From Brevibacillus sp. (lineage in GTDB: Bacteria; Bacillota; Bacilli; Brevibacillales; Brevibacillaceae), in NCBI GenBank assembly GCA_029240815.1, contig JARDZO010000163.1, positions 1 through 12,614 of the forward strand: DNA of 12,614 nt, given 5' to 3'. Made by a program: the position numbers and the translations under genes. This document shows positions 1-5,587 of the stretch, in pieces. A model generated the notes under the pieces. That model made no database searches. It saw only the letters and a program-made list of their open reading frames with translations, and had not been told where the DNA came from. Position 1 is the first letter of the stretch; the number at the start of each line of letters is the position of its first letter.

Positions 1-654
1 AGTCCAGCTACTCGCGTTATCGGTGTGGAGCCAGCAGGCGCGCCATCCATGAAAGCGGCACTGGAAAAGGGCGATGTAGTGACGCTGGATGAGATCGACA
101 AGTTCGTGGATGGAGCAGCTGTGAAACAGGTCGGTCAGCTGACCATGACGATCTGCAAGGATGTGCTGGATGACATCGTGCTCGTACCGGAAGGAAAAGT
201 ATGCACGACCATCCTCGAGTTATATAACAGCAGTGCGATTGTAGTCGAGCCTGCCGGTGCTCTGTCGATCGCGGCTCTCGATCAGTACCGGGAACAGATT
301 GCGGGCAAAAACGTCGTCTGCGTCATCAGCGGGGGAAACAACGATATCGACAGGATGCAGGAGATCAAGGAACGTTCACTGTTGCATGAGGGACTGAAAC
401 ACTACTTTGTGATCAACTTCCCGCAGCGCGCAGGGGCATTGAGGGAATTCATGGAAAAGGTGCTCGGTCCGCATGACGACATCACACGCTTTGAATACAC
501 GAAAAAGAATAACAAGGACAACGGGCCAGCCCTGGTAGGCATTGAGCTGAAATGCAAGGATGACTACGGGCCGCTCGTGACGCGAATGAAGCAGCATGGT
601 ATCCGCTACGTAGAAATCACCAACGATCCGTATCTGTTCAATCTGTTGATTTGA
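1..654 (+). CDS. ilvA: Threonine dehydratase (threonine ammonia-lyase), C-terminal part, 5' truncated by window edge
   Basis: The reading frame is open from base 1 and yields 217 residues, so the N-terminal half, with the PLP-binding lysine, lies outside the window. What remains is the end of the fold type II PLP domain, including the glycine-rich SGGNND motif (residues 110-115 of this fragment), which belongs to the phosphate-binding part of the family. A single ACT-like regulatory domain follows (about residues 129-217, with a NFPQRAGALREF segment). One regulatory domain instead of two matches the short IlvA of Bacillus rather than the long E. coli form. The enzyme deaminates threonine to 2-oxobutanoate, the first committed step to isoleucine, and the ACT-like domain is the usual site of isoleucine and valine sensing. 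No intrinsic terminator with a T-run follows; a short dyad lies three bases after the stop codon. Confidence 0.92.
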   Translation, partial: SPATRVIGVEPAGAPSMKAALEKGDVVTLDEIDKFVDGAAVKQVGQLTMTICKDVLDDIVLVPEGKVCTTILELYNSSAIVVEPAGALSIAALDQYREQIAGKNVVCVISGGNNDIDRMQEIKERSLLHEGLKHYFVINFPQRAGALREFMEKVLGPHDDITRFEYTKKNNKDNGPALVGIELKCKDDYGPLVTRMKQHGIRYVEITNDPYLFNLLI

Positions 655-656
655 AG

Positions 657-673
657 CTGTTGTGTTACAACAG
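657..673. repeat. Perfect inverted repeat (7-3-7) after ilvA, possible operator
   Basis: CTGTTGT and ACAACAG arms are separated by GTT, three bases after the ilvA stop codon. The same half-sites recur at 792-798 and 819-825 in front of the next gene. There is no T-run, so it is not a normal terminator. A protein-binding site is the more natural reading, but the factor is unknown. Confidence 0.4.
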
Positions 674-777
674 ATTGAGAAAATGCAAAAATGTATGAAT
701 ACAGCGAAAATAAGAGCAAACAGCAGAAATCAGAAGGGAGAAAAAGATAACTCGGCGTAATGTATTATAACAAACTT

Positions 778-806
778 TTATAAAACAGCCACTGTTGTAA
801 TACAAT
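778..806 (+). promoter_or_regulatory. Candidate sigma-A promoter of the zinc-ribbon microprotein gene
   Basis: A TTATAA -35-like hexamer (778-783) and a TACAAT -10 hexamer (801-806) are 17 bases apart. The -10 is close to consensus and the -35 is moderate. The expected transcript start (about 813) leaves a short leader before the AGGGGG ribosome site and the ATG at 838. The -10 lies inside a cluster of dyads (784-825), which would suit repression by a protein bound over the promoter. Confidence 0.4.
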
Positions 807-825
807 ACAGTTACTAACACAACAG
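784..825. promoter_or_regulatory. Cluster of CTGTTGT-type inverted repeats over the promoter
   Basis: Three overlapping symmetries are visible: AACAG-CCA-CTGTT (784-796), TTGTA-A-TACAA (796-806), and a wide pair CTGTTGT (792-798) with ACAACAG (819-825). The outer half-sites are identical to those of the dyad at 657-673. This suggests a regulator binding at both places, possibly looping, but no known operator was recognised. Confidence 0.35.
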
Positions 826-837
826 GGGGTTTTAACG

Positions 838-999
838 ATGACGCCGATCACCACATTTTTTCGCAACCTGGAAGCAAAATGCTGTGCTGCTTGCGGTCAA
901 ACCATCCATGAGCAGGCAGAATCGTATGCGACAGAATGCTCCGCATGCCAGGAGAAAATGAGCTACGACTCGTACAAGTTTTACCACCAAAAGAAATAA
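838..999 (+). CDS. YhfH-like zinc-ribbon microprotein (53 residues)
   Basis: A 53-residue ORF starts at ATG 838 with a clear AGGGGG ribosome site 7 bases upstream and ends at TAA 997-999. The protein carries two CxxC pairs, C16-C19 and C34-C37, spaced as in a small zinc ribbon. It opens with a hydrophobic ITTFFRNL segment and ends in a basic, tyrosine-rich tail. The pattern 'FFRNL..K.C..CG..I.EQ.E.Y...C..C' resembles the YhfH-like family of Bacillales, whose members are about 40-50 residues and of unknown function; the assignment is from memory of the motif. The gene is monocistronic: it has its own candidate promoter upstream and a strong terminator 18 bases downstream. A role in metal binding or as a small adaptor is only inference. 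Confidence 0.7.
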   Translation: MTPITTFFRNLEAKCCAACGQTIHEQAESYATECSACQEKMSYDSYKFYHQKK

Positions 1000-1017
1000 T
1001 GAGGATGAACCATATAT

Positions 1018-1066
1018 GAGGGGTACCACTTGGTGAGCAGCCAACGGGTACGCCTCTTTTGTTTGT
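1018..1066 (+). terminator. Rho-independent terminator of the microprotein gene
   Basis: The arms GAGGGGTACC (1018-1027) and GGTACGCCTC (1046-1055) pair at 9 of 10 positions. An inner TTGG/CCAA pair extends the stem, and TTTTGTTTG follows. The hairpin lies upstream of the next gene's real start and argues against the longer GTG-started reading at 1030. Confidence 0.75.
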
Positions 1067-1149
1067 GTCAGACTGTATCAAGAGAAGGAAATGACAGAAA
1101 CGTCCAGAAAGAGTGTATTCTTAGCGACTGGTTGAGAGGAGGGGCCATT

Positions 1150-2148
1150 TTGAAAACCGTACCATTTACTTGCGATCTGATTGAGGATGCAGCAAAGCTA
1201 TTGGCCTTGCGCCATCAAAAAGATCGATTGGTTACTCCTGCGCTGCCTTCCCGTTTTGAATGCGAGCAGGATGCCGAGCAAGCCATTCGAGTGGATTGGG
1301 AAAAAGCAGGGGCAACAGGAGTCGCCGCTATCGAAAATGGTTCCCTGGCCGGGTATTTGTTTGGGGCAAAAACAGAAAATCCAACAAGGGGAAGGCATGT
1401 CTGGGTGAGCTTGGCGGGTCATGGTATCGCAGGTGATCAACATGCCGAATTGTACAAAGATCTGTATGCAGCAGCTTCCCAGCACTGGGTGGATGAAGGA
1501 TACTTTGCCCACTATTCACTTGTTCCCGCCAGTGACCCATTACTGGTAAATACTTGGTTTTGCCTCGGCTTCGGGCATGAGCAGGTCCATGGCAGTCTGC
1601 CTCTCCACACGTTCAGTGAACCAGCGGTCGCCGACTTGCGCGTACCAAATGCGCAGCTTCGTCTGGCGACCCCAAAGGATCGACAAGCGCTGGCGGACGT
1701 CTCTCAGTTGATTCGTACGCACCAAGCGATGGCTCCGACTTTCGGCGTGGCATTGCCCGAAGACACCCAAAAGATCCGAGACGGGTACTCCCGGCTGATT
1801 GACGATCCTGACGTAGATATATGGCTGGTGGAAAAAGAAGGACGCATCCTTTCCTTTCAAGCCTACTTTCCAGCCGAGGAAGAGCCTTCTGCCATGCTAG
1901 TGCCGGCAAATGGCGTTGAATTGGGTGTCGCGGCGACGCAGCCAGAATATCGTGGATCGGGCTTCAACCATGCCCTCACGCAACAAGGCCTCATGCATGC
2001 GAAGGCAAAAGGCAAGCAGTACGTCCTGACAGATTGGAGAATGACCAATCTTCAATCCTCACGGTACTGGCCCCGCCAAGGGTTTTTGCCGATTGCATAC
2101 CGCTTGTTTCGGTTCATTGATCCGAGAATTGCATGGGCAAGAGGATAA
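1150..2148 (+). CDS. GNAT-family N-acetyltransferase with two GNAT-like halves
   Basis: The frame is open from 1030, but the supported start is TTG at 1150. It has GAGGAGGGG six bases upstream (1136-1144), and the upstream stretch overlaps a terminator. That gives 332 residues, about twice a single GNAT domain. The C-terminal half (about 165-332) carries the clearest acetyl-CoA binding motif A: an ELGVAATQPEY strand followed by RGSG at 268-271, then a helix and the SSRYWPRQGF segment typical of the last strand-helix of the fold. The N-terminal half has a degenerate version (GVAAIENGSLAGYLFG, later NTWFCLGFGHEQVHG), which suggests a tandem GNAT in which only the second domain need be catalytic. 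The substrate cannot be read from the sequence. It is a single-gene unit, bounded by a terminator on each side. Confidence 0.85.
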   Translation: MKTVPFTCDLIEDAAKLLALRHQKDRLVTPALPSRFECEQDAEQAIRVDWEKAGATGVAAIENGSLAGYLFGAKTENPTRGRHVWVSLAGHGIAGDQHAELYKDLYAAASQHWVDEGYFAHYSLVPASDPLLVNTWFCLGFGHEQVHGSLPLHTFSEPAVADLRVPNAQLRLATPKDRQALADVSQLIRTHQAMAPTFGVALPEDTQKIRDGYSRLIDDPDVDIWLVEKEGRILSFQAYFPAEEEPSAMLVPANGVELGVAATQPEYRGSGFNHALTQQGLMHAKAKGKQYVLTDWRMTNLQSSRYWPRQGFLPIAYRLFRFIDPRIAWARG

Positions 2149-2211
2149 CAGATAGCTACGACGATAAAGGAACTGTTTCAGGCGAGGGCGCAGGCAGCGC
2201 GAAATACATAC

Positions 2212-2244
2212 AAAAGCCGCTGAGGGTGGTCCGCAGCGGCTTTT
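2212..2244. terminator. Bidirectional intrinsic terminator between convergent genes
   Basis: A perfect 11-bp stem, AAAAGCCGCTG (2212-2222) with CAGCGGCTTTT (2234-2244), has an 11-base loop. A-rich and T-rich ends on each strand let it stop transcription of both the GNAT gene (+) and the small membrane protein gene (-), whose stop codon is 10 bases away. Confidence 0.9.
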
Positions 2245-2254
2245 CGTTCCTCGC

Positions 2255-2566
2255 CTAATGTTGGTGGGGGGAACCAGTAGTAGTTTTTGCTTGTTTTTTC
2301 ACGTAGTCGATCAGACCGAGCTGAAATCCTTCCTGTGTAAGCAGACGTTGTGCCTCATACGTACCCGAGTAGTAGGCCAGTACGTGTGGGTCGGTCTCCA
2401 GTATCTGTCGACAGGCTGTATCTTTAGACAATTCCTGGTACCAATCCGCTTGCTTGATTTGATTGACCAGGTCTTCATAAGCAGGCTCTGGCTTTTTCCA
2501 GGGATTCAATTTGTGGAGGACTTCTCCGAAGATCGCTACAACAATTAAAATACCGATTAGAAACAT
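2255..2566 (-). CDS. Small protein with one N-terminal membrane anchor, function unknown
   Basis: I do not recognise this protein. A GTG at 2575 would add three residues, but the ATG at 2564-2566 has a GAGGTG ribosome site at the right distance, so the 103-residue form is preferred. Residues 2-16 (FLIGILIVVAIFGEV) form one hydrophobic segment. A basic turn (KLNPWKK) then predicts that the rest of the chain stays in the cytoplasm. Residues 30-103 are soluble, mainly helical in character, with a single cysteine and an Ala/Tyr-rich middle, and the end is His-rich (GSPHQH). It is transcribed alone, converging on the acetyltransferase gene and diverging from the 188-residue gene at 2725. No catalytic motif is visible. 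Confidence 0.65.
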   Translation of the reverse strand: MFLIGILIVVAIFGEVLHKLNPWKKPEPAYEDLVNQIKQADWYQELSKDTACRQILETDPHVLAYYSGTYEAQRLLTQEGFQLGLIDYVKKQAKTTTGSPHQH

Positions 2567-2636
2567 GGCTGTCACCTCAAAGTTTGGTTCTACCCCATGT
2601 TACCATTGCGTAGGTAAGTTCTGCTATGGGGAAGTC

Positions 2637-2648
2637 TGCAAGCTTGCA
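2637..2648. repeat. 12-bp perfect palindrome in the divergent intergenic region
   Basis: TGCAAGCTTGCA is self-complementary over 12 bases and lies in the 158-bp gap between the divergent genes at 2566 (-) and 2725 (+). It could be an operator; it is also short enough to be chance. The rest of the gap shows no convincing promoter. Confidence 0.25.
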
Positions 2649-2724
2649 AAAGGAGTGGAAAGCGGGCATTCTAGTGATGGATAGGACAGAGTAGAAAGTC
2701 CAAAAGAGCAAAAGGAGAGAGAGC

Positions 2725-3291
2725 ATGTTTCATCCCCTGGTGTTTGATAATATACGAGTCGTGCTGGAAGGGGCTGTGTATGATCGGGATTTTGATGGAG
2801 CGATCACGATTACAGGCCGTTCCGATGTCATGGATATGGCGACCTTTCATCGTCTGTTTCAAATTGAGTTCAAGCTGGCAGGAGCTGCTGACCGTGAGCC
2901 TGCCGTCCTCGCTCAAATGCAGCTTCGCACGGGTCTTGCGGATATCGCCGCCGAACAGCTGGAGCAGCCATTGACAGAACAGATCGGCTGTACGATTTGC
3001 ATTCATTTTCATTTGCCGATGAATGCGAGCAAAGAGATTCCAGAAGAAGCGCGAGCAATCACTGCCCTGCTCGACGAAATCTGGGGGCAGCGTCCCTATA
3101 TTACCCATACGTTAAAAGCGCGCCTGGAGGAAAAGAGGTACGAATGGCCACCGCAACGGGTGGATAACCAAATCACTCTTGATTTTTATCGGAAAATCGA
3201 TGAAGGCAACATCGATGACCTGCGAGACTTGATTGATCACACGATCCAGTCGCTGCTCGACCTGCAAGAGTATGTAGATGGACAAATATAA
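2725..3291 (+). CDS. Conserved-looking hypothetical protein, 188 residues
   Basis: I do not recognise the family. The start ATG at 2725 has AAAGGAGAG 5-13 bases upstream, so translation is well supported. The product is soluble and acidic, with no signal peptide or membrane segment. The N-terminal part (1-60) reads as alternating beta strands (FDNIRVVLEGAVYDRDFDGAITITGRSDVMDM). The centre (about 85-110) contains a CTICIHFHLP strand, and the C-terminal third (about 155-188) is helical and acidic (YRKIDEGNIDDLRDLIDHTIQSLLDLQEYV). It lies alone between the divergent small membrane protein gene and the biotin-regulated bioY gene, which has its own promoter 15 bases after this stop codon. Nothing in the context points to a function. 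Confidence 0.75.
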   Translation: MFHPLVFDNIRVVLEGAVYDRDFDGAITITGRSDVMDMATFHRLFQIEFKLAGAADREPAVLAQMQLRTGLADIAAEQLEQPLTEQIGCTICIHFHLPMNASKEIPEEARAITALLDEIWGQRPYITHTLKARLEEKRYEWPPQRVDNQITLDFYRKIDEGNIDDLRDLIDHTIQSLLDLQEYVDGQI

Positions 3292-3306
3292 TTTATTGAA
3301 CAAGCA

Positions 3307-3335
3307 TTTACAATTCCTATTATGCGTATTATTAT
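3307..3335 (+). promoter_or_regulatory. Sigma-A promoter of bioY
   Basis: TTTACA (3307-3312) and TATTAT (3330-3335) are exactly 17 bases apart, and each matches consensus at five of six positions. The expected start point (about 3342) falls inside the BirA operator, so a bound repressor would block initiation. Confidence 0.75.
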
Positions 3336-3368
3336 TTTGTTAACCTTATTACAATTTTAGTTAACAAA
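3336..3368. promoter_or_regulatory. BirA operator (biotin repressor site)
   Basis: Perfect inverted arms TTTGTTAAC (3336-3344) and GTTAACAAA (3360-3368) are separated by 15 bases. This is the arrangement known for BirA sites in Firmicutes (TTGTTAAC and GTTAACAA half-sites with a wide spacer). It starts just after the -10 box and ends 16 bases before the bioY ATG. It predicts repression by biotinyl-AMP-bound BirA when biotin is plentiful. Confidence 0.88.
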
Positions 3369-3384
3369 CGGAGGCTAATACGCA

Positions 3385-3948
3385 ATGAGAAACGAAAGAT
3401 TGAGATGGTTGCTCTTATCTGCTATCTTTGCTGCAATCATGGCTGTTTTATCCCAGCTGACCATTCCACTGCCGCTGATCCCGATTACGGGACAGACGTT
3501 GGCAGTAGGACTGACCGCCACGATTTTAGGTAGTCGGTACGGTACCTTGGCGATGTTGATCTACACGTTGCTTGGCGCGATTGGACTGCCTGTCTTCACG
3601 GAGGCGAGCGGTGGATTGCAAATATTGTTCGGTAAAACCGGCGGGTACATATTCGGTTTTATTCTCACGGTTTACGCGACTGGCTTGATCTTGGAAAAGA
3701 CGCGGTTTACGTTGGTAAATGCTATTATCGCTAATCTTGTTGGCATGGTCATCACCCTTATTTGTGGTTCGATCCAATTGAAATTCGTACTGGATATTCC
3801 TTGGGACAAAGCAATTGCCTTTGGGGCAACTCCCTTCATAGCTATGGGTGTTATCAAAGCGGTATTGGCTTCCCTGATCGGCATCAAGGTTCGGGAGCGT
3901 TTGATCTCCTCTCGATTGCTCCGTGTGGAAACGCCGTCTATCCGATAA
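3385..3948 (+). CDS. bioY: Biotin transporter BioY (ECF substrate-binding S component)
   Basis: This is a 187-residue, very hydrophobic protein with about six membrane segments, the usual BioY length. The family signature is complete: TGQTLAV near residue 35, GAIGLPVF at 64-71, and GGLQILFGKTGGYIFGF ending at 92. BioY captures biotin in the cytoplasmic membrane. On its own it can serve as a slow transporter, and with the shared energising module EcfA-EcfA'-EcfT it forms an ECF importer. No bioM or bioN lies beside it, so the general ECF module elsewhere in the genome is the likely partner. The ATG has GGAGG ten bases upstream. Expression should follow biotin supply through the BirA operator upstream, which makes the identification doubly secure. 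A terminator follows the stop codon. Confidence 0.96.
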   Translation: MRNERLRWLLLSAIFAAIMAVLSQLTIPLPLIPITGQTLAVGLTATILGSRYGTLAMLIYTLLGAIGLPVFTEASGGLQILFGKTGGYIFGFILTVYATGLILEKTRFTLVNAIIANLVGMVITLICGSIQLKFVLDIPWDKAIAFGATPFIAMGVIKAVLASLIGIKVRERLISSRLLRVETPSIR

Positions 3949-3969
3949 AGGGCAAAAGACTTGTAGTAT

Positions 3970-3998
3970 AGCCATCCTGCCAGAGGGTGGCTTTTTTT
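3970..3998 (+). terminator. Intrinsic terminator of bioY
   Basis: The arms AGCCATCCT (3970-3978) and AGGGTGGCT (3984-3992) pair over nine positions with one G-U, close a five-base loop, and run into seven T residues (3992-3998). Confidence 0.88.
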
Positions 3999-4023
3999 CG
4001 CATAAACTCCTTTTTGTGCCGGA

Positions 4024-4040
4024 TACTATCAATAATAGTA
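4024..4040. repeat. Inverted repeat in front of the P450 gene
   Basis: TACTAT (4024-4029) and ATAGTA (4035-4040) form a 6-5-6 dyad 26 bases before the P450 start. This short gap after the bioY terminator must hold the P450 promoter. The dyad may be an operator; no clear -35/-10 pair was found. Confidence 0.3.
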
Positions 4041-4066
4041 AGTCTCATGCACACGAGGAGGACAAG

Positions 4067-5410
4067 ATGAACGAGACTATTTCCGGCCCCAAAGGCCTTC
4101 CGATTACAGGCAACCTGCTGTCATTCCGGCGAAATCCCCTTCAATTTATCCGGACTTCTGCTAAAGCGCATGGCGATGTCGTACTATTCCGCTTTGGTCC
4201 CAAACGAAATATTTATTTATTGACCAATCCAGATCAAATCAAGGAAGTGCTCGTCACCAAGCAGGGGAATTTCCGCAAAGGAAAAGGACTCCAGGTAGCG
4301 AGAGCGGTTGTCGGGGATGGAATTCTCACCAGTGAAGGGAAAAAACATCTGAGACAGCGCAGACTGATGCAGCCAGCCTTTCACCGGGAGCGGATTGCAG
4401 CTTACGGAGAGGTAATGGTCAGGCAGGGCGTAGAGCTGATGTGTGATTGGAAGGATGGGGAAGTACGCGACATCCATCACGATATGATGAAGGTCACCTT
4501 GGCCATCATCACGGCTACCATGTTTGGCAAAAGCATCAAGGAAGGCGCGGACGAAATCGGACACGCAATCGATATTGGGCTCAAATATGTGGCAAATAGA
4601 GCTTCTTCTTTTATCGATATCCCGCTCTCGGTGCCTACACGGAGCAATCGTCAGTTCCTCGAATCAAATGAGACCTTGGATAAAACGATCTTCTCGTTAA
4701 TTGAGGCGAGGAGAAACAGCGGTGATGGAAGGCAGGACGATCTTTTAGGGATGCTTTTGGCAGCACGGGATGAGGACGACGGGCAAGGGATGACGGATGA
4801 GCAGGTGCGCGACGAGGTCATGACGATCTTTGTGGCAGGTCATGAGACGACTGCGAATACGATGTCGTGGATTTTTTACCTGCTGGCGCTCCATCCGGAA
4901 GCGGAGCAAAAGCTTCATGACGAGCTGTCCACGGTATTGGGGGACAAGCTGCCGACGGTGGAAGACATTCCTCAACTGACGTACACGAATCTCATTGTGC
5001 AGGAAACGTTGAGACTGTACCCGGCAGCATGGACGATCAATCGGGAAGTAGTAGAGGAAGTGGAGATCGGGGGGCACAAGTATCAGCCGGGTGAGACGTT
5101 GATGATGAGCCAATTTGTCATGCATCGAGACGAGCGTTTTTATGAAAATCCGGACGAATTCATGCCAGAACGGTTTGCAGGGGATTTGTTGAAGCGGATC
5201 CCGGCTTTTGCCTATTTTCCCTTTGGCGGAGGTCCTCGAGTATGTATTGGCAACAACTTTGCGCTGATGGAAGCGGCATTGCTGCTGGCGACAATCGCAC
5301 AGCGGTATCGGATGAGGCTCTCTGAAAGCAATCAAGTCGTGGAGCCGGAGCCATTGGTCACCTTGCGTCCGAAAAATGGGTTGCCAATGCGACTGGAAAA
5401 GCGGATGTAG
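4067..5410 (+). CDS. Cytochrome P450 monooxygenase, stand-alone heme domain
   Basis: The ATG at 4067 follows a GAGGAGG ribosome site and gives 447 residues; the open frame continues upstream to 3923 only by running through the bioY terminator. All P450 landmarks are present: the proline-rich start (SGPKGLPITGNLL), the I-helix oxygen-activation motif AGHETT at 257-262, the K-helix ETLR at 313-316, the PERF segment, and the heme-binding loop FPFGGGPRVCIG with the axial cysteine at 393. The overall look (long, soluble, with the sequence RPKNGLPMRLE at the end) resembles the CYP102/CYP4-like bacterial group rather than the short 400-residue actinobacterial type, but without a fused reductase. No ferredoxin or reductase gene is adjacent, so electrons must come from elsewhere. 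The substrate is unknown; fatty acids or a secondary metabolite are both plausible. Confidence 0.95.
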   Translation: MNETISGPKGLPITGNLLSFRRNPLQFIRTSAKAHGDVVLFRFGPKRNIYLLTNPDQIKEVLVTKQGNFRKGKGLQVARAVVGDGILTSEGKKHLRQRRLMQPAFHRERIAAYGEVMVRQGVELMCDWKDGEVRDIHHDMMKVTLAIITATMFGKSIKEGADEIGHAIDIGLKYVANRASSFIDIPLSVPTRSNRQFLESNETLDKTIFSLIEARRNSGDGRQDDLLGMLLAARDEDDGQGMTDEQVRDEVMTIFVAGHETTANTMSWIFYLLALHPEAEQKLHDELSTVLGDKLPTVEDIPQLTYTNLIVQETLRLYPAAWTINREVVEEVEIGGHKYQPGETLMMSQFVMHRDERFYENPDEFMPERFAGDLLKRIPAFAYFPFGGGPRVCIGNNFALMEAALLLATIAQRYRMRLSESNQVVEPEPLVTLRPKNGLPMRLEKRM

Positions 5411-5435
5411 GGAAGACGAAGAAGGCTCGGAAGGC

Positions 5436-5471
5436 AAAAAAAAGAGGCATCTTTTCACTAACGGATGTGCC
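5436..5471 (-). terminator. Possible terminator of the two-component operon (minus strand)
   Basis: Read on the minus strand, GGCACATC pairs with GATGCC as six pairs with a two-base bulge, and is followed by TC and eight T residues (plus-strand A-run 5436-5443). It lies about 115 bases beyond the kinase stop codon. The stem is weak, but the U-tract is long. No comparable T-run serves the P450 gene on the plus strand. Confidence 0.45.
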
Positions 5472-5587
5472 GCATTGTGTCAGATACCGAACTGGGGGTT
5501 ATTTATCACTGAAAGCAACATGCTTACGAGTTACACTATATCAAACAAAAATAAAGAATATGTTAACTGGTTATAAATCTAAATAAA

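Noticed and set aside
657..673. Terminator of ilvA
   Set aside because: The stem is followed by GATTGAGAAAAT with no T-run, and the same arms recur over a promoter further on, so an operator is more likely.
1030..1149. GTG-started extension of the acetyltransferase by 40 residues
   Set aside because: It overlaps the terminator at 1018-1066, has no ribosome site and an atypical sequence, whereas TTG 1150 has GAGGAGGGG at the right distance.
3923..4066. N-terminal extension of the P450 from ATG 3923
   Set aside because: It would overlap the end of bioY and run through its terminator. The ATG at 4067 has GAGGAGG and gives the usual P450 N-terminus.
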